The translations under genes and the position numbers were made by a program. A stretch of DNA of 7,613 nt, taken from positions 1 to 7,613 of the forward strand of contig JAJZIF010000172.1 in the NCBI GenBank assembly GCA_021810735.1, given 5' to 3'. The notes under the pieces are model-generated. The model had not been told where the DNA came from. It made no database searches and was given only the letters and a program-made list of their open reading frames with translations. Below, piece after piece: positions 1 to 5,928 of the stretch. The DNA is from Acidobacteriota bacterium (GTDB taxonomy: Bacteria; Acidobacteriota; Terriglobia; Terriglobales; Acidobacteriaceae). Every line of letters begins with the position of its first letter. Position 1 is the first letter of the stretch.

Positions 1-353
1 AGCTCCAGCATCTCCACCGCGTCACCGGATTCTTCCACTCTCTCGGCATTCCCCTTCCCGGCCTCACCGCTCCTTTCGTCGCCGGACTGGAGTTCTTCGG
101 CGGCATCCTTCTCATCGCCGGCCTTGGCACGCGCCTCATCGGCTTCCTCCTCGCCTTTGACATGCTCGTCGCCTACTTGACCGCCGATCACCGGGCCTTC
201 GTCTCCGTCATCTCCCATCCCGGGCGCTTTTACAACGCCGATCCCTACACCTTCCTCTTCGCCTCCCTCATGGCGCTCATCTTCGGCGCAGGACTGTTTT
301 CTCTCGATGCCTTGATTGCCCGCTTCTTCAGAGATAGACTCGCCAATTCGTGA
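1..353 (+). CDS. DoxX family membrane protein (5' truncated)
   Basis: An open frame runs in from the left edge (first full codon at position 3) to TGA at 351-353, giving the last 116 residues; the start lies outside the window. The visible part has the DoxX-family pattern: a segment reading FFHSLGIPLPG, then a helix with LEFFGGILLIAGLGTR, a second helix around FLLAFDMLVAYL, and a C-terminal helix around FLFASLMALIFGAGLF. DoxX proteins are small four-helix inner-membrane proteins. Some are linked to thiosulfate:quinone oxidation, and the mycobacterial one to a membrane oxidoreductase complex that counters oxidative stress; the role of this one is not known. Its stop overlaps the GTG start of the ECF sigma gene, so the two are very likely cotranscribed. 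The family call rests on the motif pattern and hydrophobicity. Confidence 0.8.
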   Translation, partial: LQHLHRVTGFFHSLGIPLPGLTAPFVAGLEFFGGILLIAGLGTRLIGFLLAFDMLVAYLTADHRAFVSVISHPGRFYNADPYTFLFASLMALIFGAGLFSLDALIARFFRDRLANS

Positions 354-970
354 CCGTACCCACACCCATCCCGGACGAATCACAACGCATCGCTGCTATT
401 CTCGCCGGGCGGCGCGAGCAGTTTCACGACCTCATCCGCCCTTACGAGCGCAGCGTCTACGCCATGGCACTGGCCATGCTCAAAAATGAGGCCGACGCCG
501 AAGAGGCCACGCAGGAAGCCTTCCTCAAGGCTTATCGCAACCTCTCCACCTTCCGCGCGGAATCACGCTTCGGCACATGGCTGGTCAGCATCGCGCTCAA
601 TGAGGCTCGCTCCATTCTGCGCCGCAGAAACCAGTTTCCCTCCGAATCTATTGAAGACCCCGGCGATGACCAGCCCGGCGTACGTCCTGCCCTGCTTCGC
701 GACTGGCGCGAGATTCCCTCAGAAGCGCTCGAACGCGCCGAGGTCCGCTCCATCCTGCGCGCCTCCATCGATAACCTCCCCGATCTCTACCGCGAGATCT
801 TCCTCCTGCGCGAGCTGGAAGAACTCAGCGTCAACGAATGTGCCGCAATACTTGGCATTTCCCTGTCAGCGGCAAAGGTCCGGTTGCATCGCGCGCGAAT
901 CATGCTGCAAAAAGAGCTTGCACCCCAGCTCCAGCATCTGAATCCTAAGAGGAGGTGGCTTCCGTGGTAA
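350..970 (+). CDS. ECF-type RNA polymerase sigma factor (sigma-70 family, RpoE-like)
   Basis: This 206-residue protein has the two-domain layout of extracytoplasmic-function sigma factors, which redirect RNA polymerase to stress promoters. Region 2 spans about residues 27-95 and includes the acidic stretch EADAEEATQEAFLKAYRN and the RFGTWLVSIALNEAR core. A variable linker covers about 96-128. Region 4 spans about 130-190, with LPDLYREIFLLRELEELS followed by a helix-turn-helix (VNECAAILGISLSAAKVRLHR) that reads the -35 element. Length is typical for the family. GTG 350 is the likely start because an in-frame TAG lies at 335-337 and the first internal ATG would remove part of region 2. No good Shine-Dalgarno precedes it; the GTGA overlap with the DoxX stop suggests translational coupling. 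The anti-sigma gene overlaps its 3' end, so this is a regulated sigma factor. Its target promoters cannot be read here. Confidence 0.93.
   Translation: MTVPTPIPDESQRIAAILAGRREQFHDLIRPYERSVYAMALAMLKNEADAEEATQEAFLKAYRNLSTFRAESRFGTWLVSIALNEARSILRRRNQFPSESIEDPGDDQPGVRPALLRDWREIPSEALERAEVRSILRASIDNLPDLYREIFLLRELEELSVNECAAILGISLSAAKVRLHRARIMLQKELAPQLQHLNPKRRWLPW
950..956 (+). promoter_or_regulatory. Strong Shine-Dalgarno that sets the anti-sigma start
   Basis: AGGAGGT at 950-956 is a perfect Shine-Dalgarno inside the 3' end of the sigma gene. The GTG at 955 overlaps it and cannot be used with it, whereas the GTG at 964 lies seven bases downstream. This moves the preferred anti-sigma start to 964. 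Confidence 0.75.
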
Positions 971-1236
971 TCGATTGCAAACACGTCTGGGACGCCATCT
1001 CTGGCTATCTCGACAATTCGCTGCCTCCAGAAACACGCGACCTGGTGCAGAAACACCTCGAACACTGCAGTATTTGCTCTGCCGTACTCGACTCCACCCG
1101 CAATATCCTTGTCCTCACTGCGGACGATCGCGTCTTCGAGCTGCCGGCCGGATTCTCCGAGCGCCTCCACGCCCGTCTCGACGAGGAAATCCGCGCGCTG
1201 GAATCCCGTGCATCCGAGCCGCCTCCTAGCTCCTGA
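964..1236 (+). CDS. Soluble zinc-binding anti-sigma factor (ZAS type)
   Basis: This 90-residue protein probably binds and inhibits the sigma factor encoded just upstream. The N-terminal half carries the zinc anti-sigma signature: Cys5, then His31, Cys35 and Cys38 (HLEHCSIC, an Hx3Cx2C motif). The Cys5-His31 distance of 26 residues and the following +4 and +3 steps match the zinc ligands of Streptomyces RsrA (C11, H37, C41, C44), the redox-sensing anti-sigma factor. There is no membrane segment; after about residue 42 come a short helical region and a polar, proline-rich tail (EPPPSS). It should therefore be cytoplasmic and sense an internal signal, plausibly thiol oxidation, which is inference. 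The start GTG 964 overlaps the sigma stop at 968-970 and sits seven bases after a perfect Shine-Dalgarno. An in-frame GTG at 955 would add three residues but overlaps that site. Confidence 0.82.
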   Translation: MVIDCKHVWDAISGYLDNSLPPETRDLVQKHLEHCSICSAVLDSTRNILVLTADDRVFELPAGFSERLHARLDEEIRALESRASEPPPSS

Positions 1237-1239
1237 TGC

Positions 1240-1698
1240 CTACATCACGTGGTGCAGGTAAATATGGAAGGACTCCTCCAGCACCACCAGCACCAGCGTC
1301 AACACAGCCAGCATAATCTGCACCCGCTCGCTGTGCCTCTGCTTTTCGCTCATCGGAGTAACCCGCCACTGCGCCGCCGGACGCGCCCGCAGCCTGCGCA
1401 TCTCCCAGATCACATACAGATTCGCAACCGCCCCAATCACCGCCAGAAGAACCATCGGGATCCGCAGCACATCTGTGTGTAACTTCGCCAGCGGCAGCAT
1501 TCCCGCAGCAATTGCCGTCGAACTGATGCCAATCACCAGCCGCAGCCCGCTCATCGCCATGAATGCCGTACACGCGCTCTGCAAAATCGCAAACATCAGG
1601 CTGCTCCAGCCCACCATCCAACGGCGGCGCATCGAACTCGCACCCGGCATATCGCCCATTTCCTGTTGCACTCCGCTTGAATTCACGGCTCGCTCCAT
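1240..1698 (-). CDS. Unrecognised small integral membrane protein
   Basis: I do not recognise this 152-residue protein. It has four hydrophobic segments at about residues 28-47, 51-70, 79-98 and 125-143, so it is probably a four-helix inner-membrane protein. A basic cytoplasmic-type loop (RRLRARPAAQWR) follows the third helix, and a His-rich tail (FHIYLHHVM) closes it. The competing longer frame on the same strand translates to Gly/Ala-rich sequence without helices and looks like a shadow. The ATG at 1698 has no clear Shine-Dalgarno; an internal ATG at 1650 (residue 17) has AGGA about ten bases upstream and would still keep all four helices, so the start is uncertain. The stop lies three bases from the convergent anti-sigma stop. 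The gene is divergent from the MntR-like regulator across 120 bases. No function is assigned. Confidence 0.7.
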   Translation of the reverse strand: MERAVNSSGVQQEMGDMPGASSMRRRWMVGWSSLMFAILQSACTAFMAMSGLRLVIGISSTAIAAGMLPLAKLHTDVLRIPMVLLAVIGAVANLYVIWEMRRLRARPAAQWRVTPMSEKQRHSERVQIMLAVLTLVLVVLEESFHIYLHHVM

Positions 1699-1717
1699 TA
1701 CGGCTGGAATGCACCCT

Positions 1718-1723
1718 ATTCTA
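1718..1723 (-). promoter_or_regulatory. Possible -10 element for the minus-strand membrane protein gene
   Basis: Read on the minus strand, 1723-1718 is TAGAAT, five of six matches to the sigma-70 -10 consensus, and would give a leader of about 13 bases before the ATG at 1698. No convincing -35 lies 16-18 bases further upstream, so this is tentative. Confidence 0.3.
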
Positions 1724-1818
1724 AGTGCCCGTCAGGCCCTCCACCACACTCCTGTGGCCGTGCTTCGCGAGCCTTGCTGTTGGTCTTCACGTATCGATCG
1801 GCTTACCATGAACTCCAG

Positions 1819-2493
1819 ATGAAGCCCACCATCACCGTCTCCAAAGAGGACTACCTCAAGGCCATCCTCGAAGCCGAATCCGAAGGTCAGGCCGTCCAGC
1901 CCGTCACCCTCGCCCACTGGCTCTCCGTCTCGCCGCCCGCCGTCACCATGGCCATCAAGCGCCTCAAGCGCGACGGCTACGTTGAAGTCAAAGCCGACGG
2001 CATCGTCCGCCTCACGCCCAAAGGCAAAAAAACCGCCTACAAGACCGCCCTCCGCCATCACCTCATCGAACGCATGCTCTCTGAGCTCTTCGGTATGGAG
2101 TGGTACCAGGTCCACGACGAGGCCGAACGCCTCGAGCACGCCGTCTCGCCCGAATTCGAAGCCAAGCTCATCGAAAAACTGGGCGAGCACGGCACCTGCC
2201 CGCACGGCAACTCAGTCCTGCCGATAAGCCCCGCCCGCCGCCGCAAGCAGGGCCTCGTGCCGCTCTTCGAGGCCGAAGACGACACCGACTACACCGTCAC
2301 CAGCCTCTACGAGCGTGACCCAAAGCTCTTGCTCTTCCTCCACGGCGCCGGCATCGATCCCCAGTCCACCCTTCATGTCGTCTCTCACAACTATGACCAG
2401 ACCATCGTCATCGAAACCGCCCAGGGACAGGTCACCCTCGGTCGCCCCGCTGCAGAAAAAGTCTGGGTCAAACCAATCTCCCTCGAAGAATAA
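1819..2493 (+). CDS. mntR: DtxR/MntR-family metal-dependent transcriptional regulator, probably Mn-responsive
   Basis: This 224-residue protein has all three DtxR-family domains: a winged helix at about 5-65, a dimerisation and metal-binding domain at 66-140, and a C-terminal SH3/FeoA-like domain at about 150-219. Alignment by eye to Corynebacterium DtxR gives a constant +1 offset: His80, Glu84, His99, Glu106 and His107 match H79, E83, H98, E105 and H106. The two selectivity positions are manganese-type: Asp11 replaces DtxR Met10 and Glu103 replaces Cys102, as in Bacillus MntR (D8, E99). It probably represses uptake genes when Mn is sufficient; the next gene is an Nramp transporter 158 bases away. 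Start ATG 1819 was chosen because the family begins just before the first helix; a TTG at 1774 would add 15 atypical residues. No Shine-Dalgarno is seen, and TACCAT at 1804-1809 is placed like a -10 for a near-leaderless message, which is speculative. Confidence 0.88.
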   Translation: MKPTITVSKEDYLKAILEAESEGQAVQPVTLAHWLSVSPPAVTMAIKRLKRDGYVEVKADGIVRLTPKGKKTAYKTALRHHLIERMLSELFGMEWYQVHDEAERLEHAVSPEFEAKLIEKLGEHGTCPHGNSVLPISPARRRKQGLVPLFEAEDDTDYTVTSLYERDPKLLLFLHGAGIDPQSTLHVVSHNYDQTIVIETAQGQVTLGRPAAEKVWVKPISLEE

Positions 2494-2511
2494 TCCAGCC
2501 AAAACCACAAC

Positions 2512-2527
2512 GTTAACCGGCATTAAC
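2512..2527. promoter_or_regulatory. Palindrome GTTAA-N6-TTAAC, candidate operator for the MntR-like regulator
   Basis: A perfect 5-bp inverted repeat, GTTAA at 2512-2516 and TTAAC at 2523-2527 separated by CCGGCA, lies between the regulator and the Nramp gene. It overlaps the best -35-like hexamer. DtxR/MntR proteins bind short AT-rich palindromes over promoters, so the position fits repression of the transporter. The same palindrome is not seen ahead of the regulator gene. Binding is inference. Confidence 0.4.
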
Positions 2528-2543
2528 ATCCGTGGCATACTAT
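2513..2543 (+). promoter_or_regulatory. Possible sigma-70 promoter for the Nramp transporter gene
   Basis: TTAACC at 2513-2518 (four of six matches to TTGACA) and TACTAT at 2538-2543 (four of six to TATAAT) are 19 bases apart, slightly long. Transcription from here would give a leader of about 100 bases before ATG 2652. I see no strong structure or known riboswitch in that leader. Confidence 0.33.
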
Positions 2544-2651
2544 TGCTAAGGATTTTCTCCGCCGGCTCATGCCTCGGACTGCGATCCGCACACCGGGAAT
2601 TCAGGTGGGACGTTCGAGCAGCAGGACGCCATTCAACCAACGAGGGAAAGC

Positions 2652-4013
2652 ATGACGGTCAACGCGGGCCAGGACGAAGTTCTTATTACCCATGAAGATG
2701 TTGACCGGGCCTACGATCGCGCGCGAGTCTCATTGGCGCGCAAAAGCCGCGGCATCCTTTCGCGGGCCTGGCTCCTCTGGCTTCTGATAGGCCCCGGCAT
2801 TCTTGTCATGCTCGGGGAAAACGACGGCCCCAGCATGCTCTCCTATGCGGCTACCGGCGCTAAATATGGCATCGGGTTCTTCCTTCCCTTCGTTATTCTC
2901 ACCTTTGCCATGGCGTTGGTCGTACAGGAGATGACGGTCCGCCTCGGGGCCGCCACGCATCGCGGCCACGCCGAGTTGATCTTCGAACGTTTCGGACCGT
3001 TCTGGGGCTGGTTCTCCATGATCGACCTCGGAATCGGCAATTTCCTCACCCTGATCACCGAGTTCATTGCCATCCGCGCCGGGCTGAGCTTCTTTGGCAT
3101 TCCACCATGGGCAGGCATCCTCCTGTCGCTCGTCGTCGTATACGCGGCTCTGTTGAGTCATCGCTACTGGACATGGGAGCGCGTTACGCTGCTGGCCGCC
3201 ATCTTCAATCTCATCTTCATCCCTGTGGCTCTCATGACTCACCCCCACTGGGGTGCGATTGCGCATGCATTCGTGACCTGGAAGCCCATGCCCCATCTGG
3301 ACAAGGAAACCGTCCTCATCGTCCTCTCCGACATCGGCGCAACCGTGACACCCTGGATGCTCTTCTTTCAGCAGAGCGCCACGGTCGACAAGGGCCTGAC
3401 GGAAAAGGATATCCGCTATGGACGAATCGACACGTTCATTGGCGCCCTGCTCGCAGCCTTGGCAGCGGTAGGGGTGATTCTGGCAACGGCTCCGCTCTTT
3501 GCCCGCCAGATGAGCGCGGGCAATTTTCAGGCAGCCCAGTTCGCCCAGGCATTAGTACCGGTCGTTGGCCGCTTCGGCGCCTCACTCTTCGCACTGGGCA
3601 TGGTGGAAGCTGGTGTTGTTGCGGCAATTACCATCTCTACCTCTTCGGCATATGCCTTCGGTGAAGTCGCTCGTCGCCCGCACAGCCTCAATTTGCCCTT
3701 TCGCGAAGGGAAGACCTTTTATTCGGTGCTCTTTTTGTGTGCGGCCATTGCCGCCGGCATCGTGCTCACGCCGGGATTGCCTCTGGTCTTCGTCGTGCTC
3801 GTCGTCAATGTCATCGCGGTTCTCGCCATGCCTCCGGCTCTTGTCTTTCTCTACCTGCTGGTGAATGACAAGGAAATCATGGGCGACACGCCAGGCTCCA
3901 CTCTGGCGAATGTTCTCACCACTCTCATTGTCATCTTGCTGGCGGCTGCCGGCATTCTCTACGGAATCAGTGTCATCATGCCAAACGCGTTTGCCGGGAT
4001 CGCCAGGCTATAG
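2652..4013 (+). CDS. Nramp-family (SLC11-like) divalent metal transporter, atypical ion site
   Basis: This 453-residue inner-membrane protein probably imports a divalent metal, most likely Mn2+ given the upstream MntR-like regulator. About eleven hydrophobic helices are visible after a charged 40-residue N-terminus. Helix 1 starts with the family's GPG motif (residues 48-50), but the usual DPGN ion motif reads NDGPS, with Asp58 retained. In helix 6 the usual Met-Pro-His reads Thr233-Pro234-Trp235 within GATVTPWMLFFQQSATV, so the metal-binding methionine is absent. From memory, the segments QEMTVRLGA, FGPFWGWFSMIDL and TPWxLFFQQS belong to a divergent Nramp branch and not to classical MntH; because of this, Mn specificity is not certain and no symbol is given. 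ATG 2652 has AGGGA a few bases upstream. A short membrane-protein gene follows after 45 bases. An Mg2+ or other-metal transporter is the main alternative. Confidence 0.85.
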   Translation: MTVNAGQDEVLITHEDVDRAYDRARVSLARKSRGILSRAWLLWLLIGPGILVMLGENDGPSMLSYAATGAKYGIGFFLPFVILTFAMALVVQEMTVRLGAATHRGHAELIFERFGPFWGWFSMIDLGIGNFLTLITEFIAIRAGLSFFGIPPWAGILLSLVVVYAALLSHRYWTWERVTLLAAIFNLIFIPVALMTHPHWGAIAHAFVTWKPMPHLDKETVLIVLSDIGATVTPWMLFFQQSATVDKGLTEKDIRYGRIDTFIGALLAALAAVGVILATAPLFARQMSAGNFQAAQFAQALVPVVGRFGASLFALGMVEAGVVAAITISTSSAYAFGEVARRPHSLNLPFREGKTFYSVLFLCAAIAAGIVLTPGLPLVFVVLVVNVIAVLAMPPALVFLYLLVNDKEIMGDTPGSTLANVLTTLIVILLAAAGILYGISVIMPNAFAGIARL

Positions 4014-4046
4014 AAGAGAAGGAGTCCTTCATTGAAGCGCGAATCC

Positions 4047-4052
4047 AAGGAG
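4047..4052 (+). promoter_or_regulatory. Shine-Dalgarno supporting the ATG 4059 start
   Basis: AAGGAG at 4047-4052 lies six bases before ATG 4059. A second site, AGAAGGAG at 4017-4024, lies seven bases before an in-frame TTG at 4032. Either start is possible; ATG with the nearer site is preferred. Confidence 0.55.
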
Positions 4053-4058
4053 AAGCAC

Positions 4059-4250
4059 ATGGACGAACATGCCGAAACCGAATGGGTTCTCTCCTCTCTG
4101 GAACGAAGCCAACTGGTTCTGGAGAAGAACAAACCTATCTCGCGGCGACGCCTGCGCGGAAAAGAATTGCTCCTTCTATGGGGACTCCGCGTCTACGTCA
4201 TCTTCATGATGATCGTGGTGATCTGGGCAGTGTGGACCGCCGCGCATTGA
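4059..4250 (+). CDS. Small single-helix membrane protein downstream of the Nramp gene
   Basis: I do not recognise this 63-residue protein (72 residues if it starts at TTG 4032). The first half is charged and soluble, with a helical stretch WVLSSLERSQLVLEKNK, followed by a very basic patch (SRRRLRGK) and one strongly hydrophobic helix (about residues 36-60) ending in WAVWTAAH just before the stop. By the positive-inside rule the N-terminus is cytoplasmic. It lies 45 bases after the transporter stop (18 bases if TTG is used), on the same strand and before a terminator, so it is probably in the same operon. A role as an accessory or stability partner of the transporter is suggested by position alone. 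The two clear Shine-Dalgarno sites and the coherent hydropathy pattern argue that it is a real gene. Confidence 0.65.
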   Translation: MDEHAETEWVLSSLERSQLVLEKNKPISRRRLRGKELLLLWGLRVYVIFMMIVVIWAVWTAAH

Positions 4251-4404
4251 GCCCTGAGGCTCGCAAGTGGATCGCCCCGATCGACAGGAAAATCCTCAAC
4301 ATGGAATCGTGACAGAGCTGGCTCCGCTATACCGCCTGAACCACCGCCATCTTCATTCTGGCCTCAACGCGCTCCTCATCCTCGCCTGTCATGGCGGCGC
4401 ATAA

Positions 4405-4450
4405 ACAACGAAAGCGCCCGCTCCGAGCGGACGCCTCGTTGTCCTGTTTT
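4405..4450. terminator. Hairpin terminator between convergent transcription units
   Basis: ACAACGA at 4405-4411 pairs with TCGTTGT at 4436-4442. Inside, GCG (4414-4416) pairs with CGC (4432-4434) and CCGCT (4418-4422) with AGCGG (4426-4430) around a three-base loop. On the plus strand it is followed by TGTTTT at 4445-4450, ending the transporter operon. On the minus strand, beyond the hydrolase stop at 4462, it is followed by TTTA, so it may work in both directions, more weakly on that side. Confidence 0.65.
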
Positions 4451-4461
4451 CTCAGCGCAAC

Positions 4462-5928
4462 TTAGCTGAAGATCACCAGCGCACCGGAAGCCCTTTTCAT
4501 ACGAAGCAGAAACAGGCCGTTCTTGCTCGGCACGCGTTCTTCCACCAGCGGGAGCCACCGGCCATCAACGCCCACCACGCTGCCGCCAAACGTTACATCC
4601 GTCGTATCATCCACCCGCGGAGCCTCCAGCCGCATCACCGTAGCCCCAAGTCCATTGCTGCCGGAGATGCTCACCATCACATCCTTATCCAGGTTCTTGT
4701 TGAACAGCGCCACCCGCAACTGCCCGTCTTCGCCACGCAGCGCATACGCCGTCAGCAGCGGAGCATCCTCCGTTCCACTCAGCTTCGCGCTCACCATCCT
4801 GCCCGGACCCGCCTGCGCAAACAGCAGCATGCCGTAGTATTCCGGTCGCGCCAGGAAACCCGCCTCCGGCGCCCCCGCAATCGGCGTGTACCATCCATAG
4901 CCGCCGCCGTGGAAGTTGATCCCGATGCTCCCCACCGACGCTTCCTGGTACATCAGATCACCTGCCCACAGCGCTGCCGCAAACGTGTCGCTCACACCCG
5001 GCTTGCCGCCCTGGTAGCACGAATTCGTCTCCGTCAGCCGGAATGGCAGTCCTGTTGCCTGCTGCGCCTGCTTCACCGCCGCAATCTCACCCTCCAGCCG
5101 CGGATTCGGCTTCAAAAGCCGCTCAATCGTCATCGCCGGATTCGTCGGCGGACCCTCCGCATAATAGTGCGATGAAATAAATTTCACGTCGTCCTTGAAC
5201 TTCTCCGCAAACGGCATCAGCCAGCTCACAATACCGGCCGTGTCCGGCCCCGCAAACGGCGCATTCGGTACACGCGCGCGCACTGCCTTGAAAAACCGCC
5301 CCCAATCCTGCAAATAATCGTCCACCGTCCACGTCGAGGGCCGTAGACCATTGCGGTTGAACAGATCCGGCTCGTTCCCCACCTGGAAAGCCACCAGCTT
5401 TTCCTGCCCAATGGTCTCCATTACGAATGCGGCTTCGTCCGCTGCGTTTTCCGGCGTGCCCTTGCCCAGGTTCAGGCCGTAAATTACCGTCCATCCGGTC
5501 CGATCCAGAAAATCCCGCAGATTCCGCACCGCGTCCGGCGTGATCGTCACGTTCGGCGGCGCATGGTGCCCCTTGTCCGGACCCGCGGCCAGGTGCATGT
5601 CTGCCTTCGTCGGCTTCGCATTCCGATTCCAGAACGTATACTCGCTCGTGTTGCCGCCGATCCGCAGCACGCCATGCCTTCCCAGCGTCTGCATCAGACC
5701 CGCAAGCTGCGTATTCGTTCCGGCAAAGAAATCCGGATTCCCCATCTGTGCCTGCTCGTAACTCAGTCCGGTAAAATTCGACTGAATCGTATGACCCAGT
5801 TGAGAGGTGTCAATCGCGAGGTTCACAGGAACGGCGGAATCGGACATCATCTGTGCAAGGCCGCCCCGGCAGAGCAGCAAAGATCCGGAGGCCAATAGCG
5901 AGGACTGCAGGAAGGCTCGTCTTTTCAT
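4462..5928 (-). CDS. Secreted glycoside hydrolase family 79 enzyme, probable beta-glucuronidase
   Basis: This 488-residue protein resembles GH79 retaining hydrolases (beta-glucuronidase/heparanase group), which release glucuronic acid or its 4-O-methyl form from glycans. A (beta/alpha)8 barrel covers roughly residues 35-380, followed by a C-terminal beta-sandwich. The acid/base is probably Glu186 in GNEPD and the nucleophile Glu300 in TETNS. Their spacing of 114 residues equals that of Glu173 and Glu287 reported for the Acidobacterium capsulatum GH79 enzyme. The N-terminus (MKRRAFLQSSLLASGS) is a Tat signal peptide with a twin-arginine motif and likely cleavage after GGLA, so the enzyme is exported folded. 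ATG 5928 was chosen because it places the signal directly at the start; in-frame ATGs at 5937 and 5976 would give longer N-termini, and GGA lies nine bases before 5928. It is divergent from an aldo/keto reductase. Exact substrate is inferred. Confidence 0.88.
   Translation of the reverse strand: MKRRAFLQSSLLASGSLLLCRGGLAQMMSDSAVPVNLAIDTSQLGHTIQSNFTGLSYEQAQMGNPDFFAGTNTQLAGLMQTLGRHGVLRIGGNTSEYTFWNRNAKPTKADMHLAAGPDKGHHAPPNVTITPDAVRNLRDFLDRTGWTVIYGLNLGKGTPENAADEAAFVMETIGQEKLVAFQVGNEPDLFNRNGLRPSTWTVDDYLQDWGRFFKAVRARVPNAPFAGPDTAGIVSWLMPFAEKFKDDVKFISSHYYAEGPPTNPAMTIERLLKPNPRLEGEIAAVKQAQQATGLPFRLTETNSCYQGGKPGVSDTFAAALWAGDLMYQEASVGSIGINFHGGGYGWYTPIAGAPEAGFLARPEYYGMLLFAQAGPGRMVSAKLSGTEDAPLLTAYALRGEDGQLRVALFNKNLDKDVMVSISGSNGLGATVMRLEAPRVDDTTDVTFGGSVVGVDGRWLPLVEERVPSKNGLFLLRMKRASGALVIFS

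Noticed and set aside
955..963. GTG 955 as the anti-sigma start
   Set aside because: It overlaps the perfect Shine-Dalgarno at 950-956; GTG 964 is correctly spaced.
1226..1714. Minus-strand open frame of 162 codons overlapping the four-helix membrane protein gene
   Set aside because: Its translation is Gly/Ala/Asp-rich with no hydrophobic segment or motif; the frame at 1240-1698 gives coherent membrane helices.
1744..1757. CCACA-CTCC-TGTGG inverted repeat in the gap before the MntR-like gene as an operator
   Set aside because: It is short, GC-rich, unlike the palindrome ahead of the transporter, and may be chance in this composition.
2544..2651. Mn-sensing (yybP-ykoY) riboswitch in the transporter leader
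   Set aside because: I could not find the conserved loop sequences or a convincing paired stem; only short weak hairpins are present.
2730..3296. Minus-strand open frame of 188 codons inside the Nramp gene
   Set aside because: It is antisense to a clear transporter; the product is polar and low in motif content, as expected from the reverse of a GC-rich gene.
4249..4262. GAGCC-CTGA-GGCTC hairpin at the small gene stop as the terminator
   Set aside because: The stem is five pairs and has no T-tract; the hairpin at 4405-4450 is much stronger and followed by T residues.
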